Source: Aerococcaceae bacterium DSM 111022 | GTDB taxonomy: Bacteria; Bacillota; Bacilli; Lactobacillales; Aerococcaceae | Length of the DNA stretch: 64,000 nt | Assembly: GCA_015863195.1 (NCBI GenBank) | Contig: JACBXO010000004.1 | Span: 1 to 64,000, forward strand | Direction: 5' to 3' | Part shown: in pieces, positions 46,138-54,660 of the stretch | Layout of the letters: the number at the start of each line of letters is the position of its first letter | Numbering within the stretch: the first letter of the stretch is position 1 | The notes under the pieces: model-generated | The model's database searches: none | The model's input: the letters and a program-made list of their open reading frames with translations, nothing else | Told to the model about the DNA's origin: nothing | Program-made: the position numbers and the translations under genes

Positions 46138-46177
46138 TAAAAAAAGGCCTCAAGAAAAAATTCTTGAGGTCTTTTTT
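46138..46177. terminator. Bidirectional terminator between the DUF438 gene and mnmG
   Basis: GGCCTCAAGAA (46146-46156) and TTCTTGAGGTC (46161-46171) with one G-U pair; runs of A and T flank it. Confidence 0.92.
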
Positions 46178-46178
46178 A

Positions 46179-48092
46179 TTATGCACCTTGTTTAATACGT
46201 GGAATCTGACTATATGGTTGGCTTAAGTAAACAGATAAAATCGCAATATCTGCTGGATTAACACCACTAACACGACTTGCTTGCCCTAAAGTCGTAGGGT
46301 TAATTAATTTTAGGCGATCTCTCGCTTCTGTTGCTAAATTATCAACTTTATCCCAATCAATATCTTGAGGTATTTGTTTACTTTCCATCGACGCCATTTT
46401 CTCAACTTTACGATTTGCCTTGTTGATATAGCCTTGATATTTAATTTGAGTTTCTACTTGTTCACCAACATCACGGCGCACATTTCCCTCTTCACGCGGC
46501 ACTAATTGGATTAAATCATGATAACGAATTTCTGGTCGTTTCAACAAATCACTCGCTAAAATACCATCTTTAAGTGGTGTTGAGTTTACTCTTTCAAAGT
46601 ATTCATCAATACCTTCAGTATTTGGCGTTAAACGAATTTTCGATAAACGTTTCATCTCTTCATCAATTTGCGCTACTTTTTCTTCATAGTGATTAAAACG
46701 CGCATCATCAACTAAACCGATCTCACGTCCTTTTTCTGTTAAACGTAAGTCCGCATTATCGTGACGTAATAATAAACGATATTCCGCACGAGATGTCAGT
46801 AGACGATATGGTTCTGTTGTCCCTTTAGTTACTAAATCATCAATCATAACTCCAATATAAGCCTCATCACGGCGTAAGATAAATGGTTCTTTACCTTGTA
46901 CTTTTAATGCAGCATTTATCCCAGCAATTAAACCTTGACCAGCTGCTTCTTCATACCCAGAAGTACCATTCATTTGTCCAGCTGTAAATAACCCTGGATA
47001 GTCTTTTAGTTCTAACGTTAATTGTAATTGATGTGGAATAACTACATCATATTCAATGGCATAACCTGGACGCATTAATTTTGCATTTTCTAACCCAGCA
47101 ATACTGTGTAAAGCATCCAATTGAACATCTTCTGGTAATGATGTAGAAAGCCCTTGAACATACATTTCTTTCGTGTTTAAACCTTCTGGCTCAATAAATA
47201 TTTGATGACGCGGTTTATCTGAGAAACGTACAATCTTATCTTCGATTGAAGGACAGTATCTCGCTCCTACACCTTCAACCATACCAGAAAACATTGGGGC
47301 ACGATGTAAATTATCTTGAATAATTTCATGCGTCCCTTGATTTGTGTGCGTTAACCAACAAGAAACATTTTCTTGATTAAAATCTTCATCTTTAGAAATA
47401 TAAGAAAAATGAATCGGCTCCGTATCTCCAGGTTGTTCTTCAGTTACTTCATAATTAACCGAGTCACTATGAATACGTGGCGGTGTTCCTGTTTTAAAAC
47501 GTGCCAATTCAATACCCATTTCTAATAAATGTTCCGATAATTGAACGGATGGTAAAGTATTATTTGGACCAGATGAATAAGATAATTCACCAATAATAAT
47601 TTTTCCACGAGAACTTGTTCCGGCCGTTAAAATAACGGCTTCACTACGGTATAACGCCCCTGTTTCCGAGATAACACCTTTAACTTCACCCTCTTCTAAA
47701 TGAAGACGAACTGCCATACCTTGTTCCAAATCTAAGTTTTCAGTATCTTCTAAAGTTTGTTTCATTGTTTGAGCATACGCTTGTTTATCTGCTTGAGCAC
47801 GCAATGCTTGAACTGCTGGCCCTTTACTTGTATTTAATAAGCGCATTTGAATTTGAGTTGCATCGATATTAATACCCATTTGACCACCAAGAGCATCAAT
47901 TTCACGAACAACCACACCTTTAGCCGGACCACCAATTGATGGGTTACATGGCATAAAGGCAACCATTTCTAAATTCATTGTCAGTAATAATGTTTTCGCT
48001 CCTAGTCTGGCACTTGCTAGTGCTGCTTCGCTTCCTGCATGACCCGCACCTACAACGATTACATCATATTTTCCAGCTTCATATGTTTGCAT
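46179..48092 (-). CDS. mnmG: tRNA uridine-5-carboxymethylaminomethyl modification enzyme MnmG (GidA)
   Basis: A 637-residue FAD protein that with MnmE modifies the wobble uridine of tRNAs. FAD binding is seen in [19 protein letters not shown], and [13 protein letters not shown] and [14 protein letters not shown] are family signatures. Length is standard. It is downstream of mnmE with a Nudix gene between them, so the two partners share a transcript. Confidence 0.97.
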   Translation of the reverse strand: MQTYEAGKYDVIVVGAGHAGSEAALASARLGAKTLLLTMNLEMVAFMPCNPSIGGPAKGVVVREIDALGGQMGINIDATQIQMRLLNTSKGPAVQALRAQADKQAYAQTMKQTLEDTENLDLEQGMAVRLHLEEGEVKGVISETGALYRSEAVILTAGTSSRGKIIIGELSYSSGPNNTLPSVQLSEHLLEMGIELARFKTGTPPRIHSDSVNYEVTEEQPGDTEPIHFSYISKDEDFNQENVSCWLTHTNQGTHEIIQDNLHRAPMFSGMVEGVGARYCPSIEDKIVRFSDKPRHQIFIEPEGLNTKEMYVQGLSTSLPEDVQLDALHSIAGLENAKLMRPGYAIEYDVVIPHQLQLTLELKDYPGLFTAGQMNGTSGYEEAAGQGLIAGINAALKVQGKEPFILRRDEAYIGVMIDDLVTKGTTEPYRLLTSRAEYRLLLRHDNADLRLTEKGREIGLVDDARFNHYEEKVAQIDEEMKRLSKIRLTPNTEGIDEYFERVNSTPLKDGILASDLLKRPEIRYHDLIQLVPREEGNVRRDVGEQVETQIKYQGYINKANRKVEKMASMESKQIPQDIDWDKVDNLATEARDRLKLINPTTLGQASRVSGVNPADIAILSVYLSQPYSQIPRIKQGA

Positions 48093-48107
48093 TTATCCAA
48101 ATCCTTT

Positions 48108-48581
48108 CTATTTTTCATAAAATTCTACAGAATAATCAATTAATTTTTCATCTATATCATAATCAAATTTTGCCGAGAAGAAGGGCTTATCTTCTTGTAA
48201 CCATTTTAAATACATATAGTCACCTTCCCAAGTCGGCATATTTAACACTTCATCATAATCGACCCAAACAAGTGTCCCTTCCGGACAATCTTCGATCAAT
48301 TCACCTTCATAGTCTTTAACAATATAAACAAAACTATGCCAATCTTCACCATCATGACGAAAATCTGGAAAAGTAATAAATCCTCTTAAATCTAAAGTCT
48401 TAGCATCCAAACCTGTTTCTTCCTTTATTTCACGAATAGCACAGACTTCAGGCGTTTCACCTAATTCAAATTTACCGCCAACACTCACATACTTACCTTC
48501 ATGAATGTCATTTATTTTTTTATCTCGTCTCAATAACAATAACTGCGAACCGTTATCAATATAACAAATTGTTGATAGCAT
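48108..48581 (-). CDS. Nudix hydrolase (MutT-like)
   Basis: A 157-residue protein with the Nudix box GGKFELGETPEVCAIREIKEETGL in pattern (GGKFELGETPE and REIKEETGL visible). Such enzymes hydrolyse nucleoside diphosphates linked to another group, including 8-oxo-dGTP; the substrate is not known. It lies between mnmE and mnmG, an unusual insertion. Confidence 0.9.
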   Translation of the reverse strand: MLSTICYIDNGSQLLLLRRDKKINDIHEGKYVSVGGKFELGETPEVCAIREIKEETGLDAKTLDLRGFITFPDFRHDGEDWHSFVYIVKDYEGELIEDCPEGTLVWVDYDEVLNMPTWEGDYMYLKWLQEDKPFFSAKFDYDIDEKLIDYSVEFYEK

Positions 48582-48599
48582 CTCTTTGTCCTTTCGTTA

Positions 48600-49979
48600 C
48601 TACTTACCAAGACAGAATTGACTAAATAATTTATCTATCAGTTCATCTTGAACACTTTCTCCAGTTATTTCTCCTAGTAAATCCCAAGCATGAACAAAAT
48701 CAATTTGTACTAAATCAACCGGTAATCCCATCTCAGTAGAATCAATTACTTCATCTAACGATTTAATCGCTTCTTTTAATAATTGTGTATGACGTGTATT
48801 TAATAAGTAACTAGATTCTGCCGCATGAAGATTTCCACTGAAAAATAGTCGTTCAATTTGTTCTTCTAGAGCATCGATACCTGCTTCTTCTAGCATCGAA
48901 GTTTGAATTAATTCAGATTCATCTGCTAAACTAAGAAGTTTATCCATTTCAATCTGAGTAGGTAAATCTTGCTTGTTCATCAAGATGATACGTTTTTGAT
49001 CTTTTGTAGCTTCTAATAATTCAATATCCACTTCTCGTAATGACTCTGCTTGATTTAATAATAAAATGATTAAATCTGCTTTTTCCATTAATTTACGGCT
49101 TTTTTCAACACCAATTTTTTCAACTACTTCTTCAGTTTGTCGAATTCCAGCTGTATCTGTCAATTTAAGTGGCACACCACGAACATTCACAAATTCTTCA
49201 ATCGAATCACGCGTTGTTCCTTCAATATCCGTTACAATCGCTGAATCTGTCCCAGTTAAAATATTTAATAAACTTGATTTACCAACATTAGGACGTCCAA
49301 TAATAACGGTATTAATCCCATCTCTAAACAAGCGACCTTGTTGAGCTTGAGCTAGTACTCGTCCAATTTGCTCCTTGATTGAATAAGCTGTTTTATTTAA
49401 TTCATTCGTTGATAACTCTTCTACATCGTCGTATTCAGGATAATCAATCGTTACTTCTACTTGTGCGAGTGTATCAAGCATTTCTTGGCGAAGTGCTGTT
49501 ATTTTAGTTGATAAACTTCCTTGCAGTTGAGACATTGAAGCACTCATAGCACGACTTGTCTTCGCCTCGATTACATCCATCACTGCTTCAGCCTGACTCA
49601 AATCTATACGCCCATTTAAGAAAGCACGTTTTGTAAATTCTCCAGGTTCAGCAAGCCTAGCACCTTGATCTAACGCCAATTCTAATATACGTTGCACTGC
49701 CATCACACCACCGTGACAGTTAATTTCAGTAATTGGCTCACATGTATAGGATTTTGGTGCATGCATTACACTCACCATCACCTCGTCAATGATTTTATCT
49801 GTCTTAGGATCATAAATATGACCATAATTAATAGTATTTGCTGGGACTTTTGTTAAATCTTTTCCTTTAAACATTTGGTTTGTCATTTCAATCGCTTCGT
49901 CCCCACTTAAACGAACAATACCAATAGCTCCTTCACCTAAAGCAGTCGAAATCGCTGCAATCGTATCTTGAATATACAT
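48600..49979 (-). CDS. mnmE: tRNA modification GTPase MnmE (TrmE)
   Basis: A 459-residue GTPase partner of MnmG. The N-terminal tetrahydrofolate-binding domain precedes a G domain with GRPNVGKSSLLN, DTAGIR and MNKQDL. The C-terminal Cys motif is FCLGK. The preceding leader contains a terminator-like hairpin. Confidence 0.97.
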   Translation of the reverse strand: MYIQDTIAAISTALGEGAIGIVRLSGDEAIEMTNQMFKGKDLTKVPANTINYGHIYDPKTDKIIDEVMVSVMHAPKSYTCEPITEINCHGGVMAVQRILELALDQGARLAEPGEFTKRAFLNGRIDLSQAEAVMDVIEAKTSRAMSASMSQLQGSLSTKITALRQEMLDTLAQVEVTIDYPEYDDVEELSTNELNKTAYSIKEQIGRVLAQAQQGRLFRDGINTVIIGRPNVGKSSLLNILTGTDSAIVTDIEGTTRDSIEEFVNVRGVPLKLTDTAGIRQTEEVVEKIGVEKSRKLMEKADLIILLLNQAESLREVDIELLEATKDQKRIILMNKQDLPTQIEMDKLLSLADESELIQTSMLEEAGIDALEEQIERLFFSGNLHAAESSYLLNTRHTQLLKEAIKSLDEVIDSTEMGLPVDLVQIDFVHAWDLLGEITGESVQDELIDKLFSQFCLGK

Positions 49980-50013
49980 GATAAACTCCTTTCTAATCTA
50001 TAATTAACGGCAC

Positions 50014-50081
50014 AAAAAAAGTGCCTAAACCGCCCCTTTAATCATAAATTACTTTAATCATAAAATATACGGTTAGCACTT
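50014..50081 (-). terminator. Terminator-like hairpin in the mnmE leader (possible attenuator)
   Basis: On the minus strand AAGTGCTAACCG (50070-50081) can pair with CGGTTTAGGCACTT (50019-50032), followed by seven T at 50014-50020. The loop contains a 13-nt direct repeat (50036-50048 and 50052-50064). An alternative hairpin GGCAC-T7-GTGCC (50009-50025) competes for the right arm. Both lie between promoter and start codon. Confidence 0.55.
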
Positions 50082-50109
50082 TGACTGCTACATTATTATT
50101 CTGTTTAGC

Positions 50110-50138
50110 ATTATAGCGAAAATAATTTTAGATTGCAA
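50110..50138 (-). promoter_or_regulatory. Promoter of mnmE-nudix-mnmG
   Basis: TTGCAA (50133-50138) and TATAAT (50110-50115), spacer 17 nt. Confidence 0.8.
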
Positions 50139-50175
50139 TCATTAAAGCTTCACAATTTATTCGAGAATATCTCAA

Positions 50176-50203
50176 TTGCAAATTAACCTTATAGTTATAT
50201 AAT
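50176..50203 (+). promoter_or_regulatory. Promoter of the serine hydrolase operon
   Basis: TTGCAA (50176-50181) and TATAAT (50198-50203), spacer 16 nt. Confidence 0.7.
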
Positions 50204-50247
50204 ATATCTAATGATTTTAAAAATTATCTTATAAAAGGTAGGAAAAA

Positions 50248-51375
50248 ATGGTGCAAAAAAAACGTAATGAAATCCATAAAACGCCAAATAATCGTCTCTA
50301 TATTCTCTTTATATTAATTACTATAGCAGTGCTAATCCTAGCAATTGTGCTATTTCCAAACAAAGAAACCGATCCTCATTTAGTTTCAAATGATAATGCT
50401 GTCGCCTCTTCAGTAAGCTCGCAAATAAATTCTAGTAATGAATCTGATGAAAGTGATACAGAATCCGCATCATCAGATAATAGTTCAAATGAATCTACTT
50501 CAGAAAGCGCACAAATAAGTGAATCCAGTGAAATTGTCGCTGAAGATAACACAGACTCTGAAACAGCACGAATTTATGATTTAGAATTAATGGACATCAT
50601 GAATCTGTCATTTTTAGAAAACCCAGAATCATTCACAACCATTGATGAAGTGATCCAATATGTTATAGCTGAAACAAGTACTGATCCATCTACTGTTTCA
50701 GTTGCTTATTATAATTTTTTAGATGACTCTACTTACTATTTAAATGAAAATAATACGCAAATTATTGCCAGTATGTATAAAGTAGGACTCGTAGCCATGT
50801 ATATCGATTTAATTAATCAAGGTGTCTATTCTTATGACACAATGGCTACCGTAGATGATCGTGCTTTATCCGCCTCTGGAGAGCAAGGACAAACAGGACA
50901 ATTTACACTCGACTCCTTAATGCAACAAACAATTATGTATTCAAATAATGTCACTGCTTGGGCTCTTATTTATCACCATTTCGGTGGTTGGAGTGGCTAC
51001 GTTGATGCCTTAAGTAATTTTACTGATATTTCAAGTGTTGCAAATATTGCTTATCAAGACAATTATTTGAATAGTGCTATTCTATTAGACATATTTTCTA
51101 AAGTAGCAACTGACCCCTCTTATAGTTATTTAGTTGATTTAATGTATCAAGCTACACCAAATCAATTATTTACTTCTTATGTTCAAGACGGCATGGCTAA
51201 TAAATATGGTCGTTTTGAAAATGTTGTAACGGATGGTGGTATTTATTATGAAAATGATGAACCTATTTACATTTTAATTGGATTAACTGAAGATTCAGCA
51301 ACAAGTGATACATTCCTCGAATTACTCAATTTGCGCATAAATGAATGGACTAGATATCATTATGTAATTAATTAG
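50248..51375 (+). CDS. Membrane-anchored serine hydrolase, class A beta-lactamase-like
   Basis: A 375-residue protein. One membrane helix covers about residues 17-36, followed by an extracellular Ser/Asp/Glu-rich linker to about residue 105. The rest resembles the beta-lactamase/transpeptidase fold: SxxK at Ser175-Lys178 (ASMYKVGL) and YSNN as the SxN motif; the expected KTG is not clear, with VTDGG in its place. Such proteins often remodel or sense wall material rather than give resistance. It starts a cluster with a GNAT and nth. Confidence 0.8.
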   Translation: MVQKKRNEIHKTPNNRLYILFILITIAVLILAIVLFPNKETDPHLVSNDNAVASSVSSQINSSNESDESDTESASSDNSSNESTSESAQISESSEIVAEDNTDSETARIYDLELMDIMNLSFLENPESFTTIDEVIQYVIAETSTDPSTVSVAYYNFLDDSTYYLNENNTQIIASMYKVGLVAMYIDLINQGVYSYDTMATVDDRALSASGEQGQTGQFTLDSLMQQTIMYSNNVTAWALIYHHFGGWSGYVDALSNFTDISSVANIAYQDNYLNSAILLDIFSKVATDPSYSYLVDLMYQATPNQLFTSYVQDGMANKYGRFENVVTDGGIYYENDEPIYILIGLTEDSATSDTFLELLNLRINEWTRYHYVIN

Positions 51376-51392
51376 AAAGGAAAGTGTATTAG

Positions 51393-51887
51393 ATGAAAGT
51401 TACACATCCAACTCTTCAAGATTTGAATACAATTATGGATATAGAAATAAATAGTTTCGGTACTCAGATTGCTGACTCCCAATCATCCATGGAAGAGCGG
51501 ATTAAAGTAATCAATGATACTTTTTTAACTGTAAGAAACAAAGATAACCAAGTCATCGGCTATATTGTAGGTCCAGTTTCTAATAATTTATATTTAACGG
51601 ACGATTTATTTGAACAAGTCCAACCTAATCCCAGAACTGGAGGCGTTCAAATTGTTTTAAGTTTGGCTACTCATCCTGACGCTAGAGGAAAAAATATTGG
51701 TACACACCTATTAAAATCTTTAGAAAAATTAGCTATTCATAATCAACGCAGCGCTATCTCTTTAACTTGTTTAGAACACCTCATCTCTTACTATGAACAA
51801 TTTGGTTTCGATAATCATGGTATCGCTCAATCTACTTATGGTGGTATGAAATGGTATAATATGATAAAACCACTTAACCATGACTAG
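51393..51887 (+). CDS. GNAT family N-acetyltransferase
   Basis: A 164-residue acetyl-CoA-dependent acetyltransferase. The CoA-binding motif is DARGKNIGTHLLKSLE, preceded by VLSLATHPD. YYEQFGF and GMKWYNM near the end fit the fold. Substrate unknown; the fold resembles arylalkylamine/diamine acetyltransferases. It follows the serine hydrolase gene after 17 bp. Confidence 0.88.
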   Translation: MKVTHPTLQDLNTIMDIEINSFGTQIADSQSSMEERIKVINDTFLTVRNKDNQVIGYIVGPVSNNLYLTDDLFEQVQPNPRTGGVQIVLSLATHPDARGKNIGTHLLKSLEKLAIHNQRSAISLTCLEHLISYYEQFGFDNHGIAQSTYGGMKWYNMIKPLNHD

Positions 51888-51899
51888 AAAGAGGGCATT

Positions 51900-52562
51900 A
51901 TGCTAGAAAAAATTAATACTGAATCATTTGTCTTCAACCAAGAAGATACCATAAAAATTGTTGATGCGATGATTGATTTATATCCACAAAAGGAAACTGA
52001 ATTAATGTATGATAATCATTTTCAATTAGTGGTCGCAGTCGTTCTAAGTGCTCAAGCAACAGATGTATCGGTGAATTTAGCAACACCTGATTTATTTGCA
52101 GTATACCCAACACCAGAATTAATGATGCAAGCAAGTGTTGAAGAAATTGCTGATAAAATAAAAACGATTGGTCTATATCGTAATAAAGCCAATTTTTTAA
52201 AAAAGCTGTCCACTCAATTAGTTGAGAAACATGATGGTGTCGTACCAAATAATCGTAAGGATTTAGAAGCATTATCTGGAGTGGGCCGAAAAACAGCAAG
52301 CGTTGTATTAGCTAATGCTTTTGATATCCCTGCTTTTGCTGTAGATACTCATATAAAACGTGTTACTCAAAAGTTTCATCTAGTTTCACAGAGCAACGAT
52401 GTTTTAAAAATTGAAAAAGAAATGACCGCAAAATTACCGCCTGAAACTTGGTTTCAAGCTCATCACTCTATTTTATTATTTGGCAGATATCAATGTGTTG
52501 CTCGTCAACATAATCATGATGAATGCATCAGATTAATTGAAGAAAAAATTCAAAAAAACTAA
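51900..52562 (+). CDS. nth: Endonuclease III, with altered iron-sulfur cluster ligands
   Basis: A 220-residue DNA glycosylase/AP lyase for oxidised pyrimidines. The helix-hairpin-helix is LEALSGVGRKTASVVLANAF with the catalytic Lys, and the catalytic Asp is in FAVDTHIKRV. The usual C-terminal C-X6-C-X2-C-X5-C cluster motif is altered: aligned positions are Cys199, His206, Cys209 and Glu215. A cluster-free fold, or a non-standard ligand set, is likely. GGGCATT-adjacent AAAGAGGG serves as ribosome site. It ends in a terminator. Confidence 0.93.
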   Translation: MLEKINTESFVFNQEDTIKIVDAMIDLYPQKETELMYDNHFQLVVAVVLSAQATDVSVNLATPDLFAVYPTPELMMQASVEEIADKIKTIGLYRNKANFLKKLSTQLVEKHDGVVPNNRKDLEALSGVGRKTASVVLANAFDIPAFAVDTHIKRVTQKFHLVSQSNDVLKIEKEMTAKLPPETWFQAHHSILLFGRYQCVARQHNHDECIRLIEEKIQKN

Positions 52563-52571
52563 TAAAATCAA

Positions 52572-52622
52572 TCAATAGCCCTTCACATTGTAGTAGCATT
52601 AGCAATTTGAAGGGCTATTTTC
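52572..52622 (+). terminator. Terminator of nth
   Basis: AATAGCCCTTCA (52574-52585) and TGAAGGGCTATT (52608-52619) pair perfectly around a 22-nt loop, followed by T-rich sequence. Confidence 0.85.
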
Positions 52623-52637
52623 TTATATCATCAGCTG

Positions 52638-53079
52638 TTAAAAGGAAAATTGATGGACTACGAAATCAATAGACTTTTTAGAAGTATTTTCTACAATACT
52701 AATCATATATATTTTCTTTAAATGGGAGATCAACTCAGATCTTTTTTTGAATCTAGATAGAGATAATTTTTCAAAAATTTTTTTCTTTACTAAGCTTAGA
52801 TAACTTAATTTTATCTTTCCCCAACTCTAAATACTGTATTCTCACTGCACAAACTTCTCCATTTTGGTCAACAGCTAGTAAATCTACCGGAGAGGCTGCT
52901 ATCTCATCATTCTCTTAACTATTTATCAATTCATCTCGTTGATATGGTGTTTTAAAGTATACTGATTTGATTGGGATATCCAATATATCCTGTAAAAATC
53001 CAATAGCAGTTTCTTCATTACCTACTGTCGAAAAGAGGGTCGGAAGTAATAATTTGTTCGTCGAAATATAGCTTTTCAT
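52638..53079 (-). pseudogene. Degraded Rpn/PD-(D/E)XK nuclease family gene
   Basis: Not a live gene. From ATG at 53079 (AAGGAGA upstream) the frame reads 54 codons with an N-terminus NKLLLPTLFSTVGNEETAIG and FLQDILDIPI, then a TAA at 52915-52917. The same frame continues with SPVDLLAVDQNGEVCAVRIQ, the pattern of the Rpn/PDDEXK_2 nuclease core (VDVLA..D..G....IEMQ), where the catalytic Glu is replaced, and stops at 52771-52773. Similarity resumes in another frame (SELISHLKKIYMISIVEN) to about 52638. One stop and one frameshift are therefore needed. Usual family length is 250-300 residues, so it is also truncated. Confidence 0.75.
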
Positions 53080-53218
53080 ATCTATTCTCCTTAATATTGC
53101 ATTCTATAAAATTGATAGTGTCATTACTCAAACGACGCTATCATATATATAAATAAACAAAATATTTAAAAAGTTGAAAAATCAACAAATATCAAAAATT
53201 CAGATAAATTACGGCACA

Positions 53219-53249
53219 TAAAAAGCCATCCAAAAAGGATGACTTTTTA
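53219..53249 (-). terminator. Terminator of the GerMN lipoprotein gene
   Basis: AAAAAGTCATCC and GGATGGCTTTTT pair with one G-U on the minus strand, loop of five T, followed by T. Confidence 0.85.
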
Positions 53250-53252
53250 AAC

Positions 53253-54524
53253 TTATTCTGGCTGTGATACCGATTCGACAGATTCCACCGCTTCGTTATT
53301 TTCTTCAGGTGAATCTTCCTGTTCCAATTGAATATTATAAATACCACCTTCAGGGTAAGTAATTGAATTTGGTAATAAGCCATTACCATTTACTGTAAGG
53401 CGGACTTGGTTTGTTTGGAAAAATTCCCCCATTGTATAAACAATTGAATTAATAACCGCTTCCTCAGATGCATCATAATTATTAAAAACTGCTACAACTC
53501 CAGGTGTAAAATCTATAATAGCAACATTGTTACTATCAACATAAACATTATTAACCATGATTGTATCATCAATTATTCCTATCTCTCGGAACATTTGTTG
53601 AAAGGCTGACGCTAGTGAACCATTCGTTTGAAAGGCAAAAGTACCCTGACTTTCTTTAACTAAATTCGTACTTGCATCATCGGGTTCATAAATATTCATT
53701 GGATGAGTTAACATTACATTTCGAGTATCTGATGTCAACCGCCAATACTCACCCTGATTTTCTAAATTATCACTTGACCACATTGCAACAAAACCTTGAT
53801 TTTGAGCATAGTAATCTTTTCGCACACTTGTATCAGATGTACGTGTTACTTCAACAACATTCGTTAATAATCCTGCTTCAGTTTCAATCCCATTATAAAG
53901 TGCTGTAATTTCACTTTGATAGTTGGAATCATCACTCCAAGTTGTTCCAACTGTTAATGGTTCCTGTAATAAAACTTGTGGTTCATTTGCCTGTAGCGTA
54001 TCAATTTGTGATAAAACATTATCATAAGGATTTAAATTTGTACTTGATGTTACTTGACGGATTTGTCCATCCCCCATCGAGAAAACCTGGGTTGCTACAG
54101 TACCACCTCTTCTTAATTGTATTTGACTTTGAGCGTTGTCATTTTGATTATAATTCATATAAGTAGTATAATTTTCAGCCCCATTTATAAACTGTTTAAT
54201 TTGATAAGCTAAATAAGGTGCATAATCCCATAGATTATAACTTGTACCAGTTTCAGCTTGTTCCCATTCACTACTTGGATCATTGACTAATGGAACAGCA
54301 GGAGCAACTTCTTCTGTTGACTCTACATTTTCTTGTTCTTGATTATCTGATGCTACTTCTGATGTATTTTCTTGTTCTGCATTTTCCTCTGCATCCCGTT
54401 GTGCTAATTTCTGTTCAATTTCTTGTTGTCTCTCTTCACTCAATTGAATCATTGGTTCGTTTGAACATCCAACCAATAAAAATAAAATTGGCACTAATAG
54501 ATATTTTCGATAGTACTTAATCAT
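53253..54524 (-). CDS. GerMN domain lipoprotein
   Basis: A 423-residue exported lipoprotein with lipobox LLVGC (Cys near residue 20), a Glu/Gln/Asn-rich linker to about residue 85, a central beta-rich domain (about 90-275), and a C-terminal GerMN domain (about 290-400) with VNNVYVDSNNVAIIDFTPG and EEAVINSIVYTMGEF. GerMN is known from spore germination proteins but is also found in envelope proteins of non-sporulating bacteria. The last 25 residues are acidic. The ATG at 54524 follows GGAGG; a TTG one codon earlier is also possible. Confidence 0.85.
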   Translation of the reverse strand: MIKYYRKYLLVPILFLLVGCSNEPMIQLSEERQQEIEQKLAQRDAEENAEQENTSEVASDNQEQENVESTEEVAPAVPLVNDPSSEWEQAETGTSYNLWDYAPYLAYQIKQFINGAENYTTYMNYNQNDNAQSQIQLRRGGTVATQVFSMGDGQIRQVTSSTNLNPYDNVLSQIDTLQANEPQVLLQEPLTVGTTWSDDSNYQSEITALYNGIETEAGLLTNVVEVTRTSDTSVRKDYYAQNQGFVAMWSSDNLENQGEYWRLTSDTRNVMLTHPMNIYEPDDASTNLVKESQGTFAFQTNGSLASAFQQMFREIGIIDDTIMVNNVYVDSNNVAIIDFTPGVVAVFNNYDASEEAVINSIVYTMGEFFQTNQVRLTVNGNGLLPNSITYPEGGIYNIQLEQEDSPEENNEAVESVESVSQPE

Positions 54525-54550
54525 CAAAACCTCCTAACAAAATCATTTTT

Positions 54551-54559
54551 ATTATAGCA
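54551..54559 (-). promoter_or_regulatory. Extended -10 promoter of the GerMN lipoprotein gene
   Basis: Minus-strand TGCTATAAT matches TGnTATAAT, about 27 bp before the start. Confidence 0.55.
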
Positions 54560-54620
54560 TATTTCTTTTCTATGACATATCAAAAATATAATTATTCTTA
54601 ACTGAATCAGATTTTGTTAA

Positions 54621-54653
54621 TAAAAAACGCCACTTCCTTTCAGAAATGACGTT
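54621..54653 (-). terminator. Terminator of the rnpA-yidC-jag operon
   Basis: AACGTCATTTC and GGAAGTGGCGTT pair with two wobble pairs, followed by six T on the minus strand. Confidence 0.85.
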
Positions 54654-54660
54654 ACCTTGA

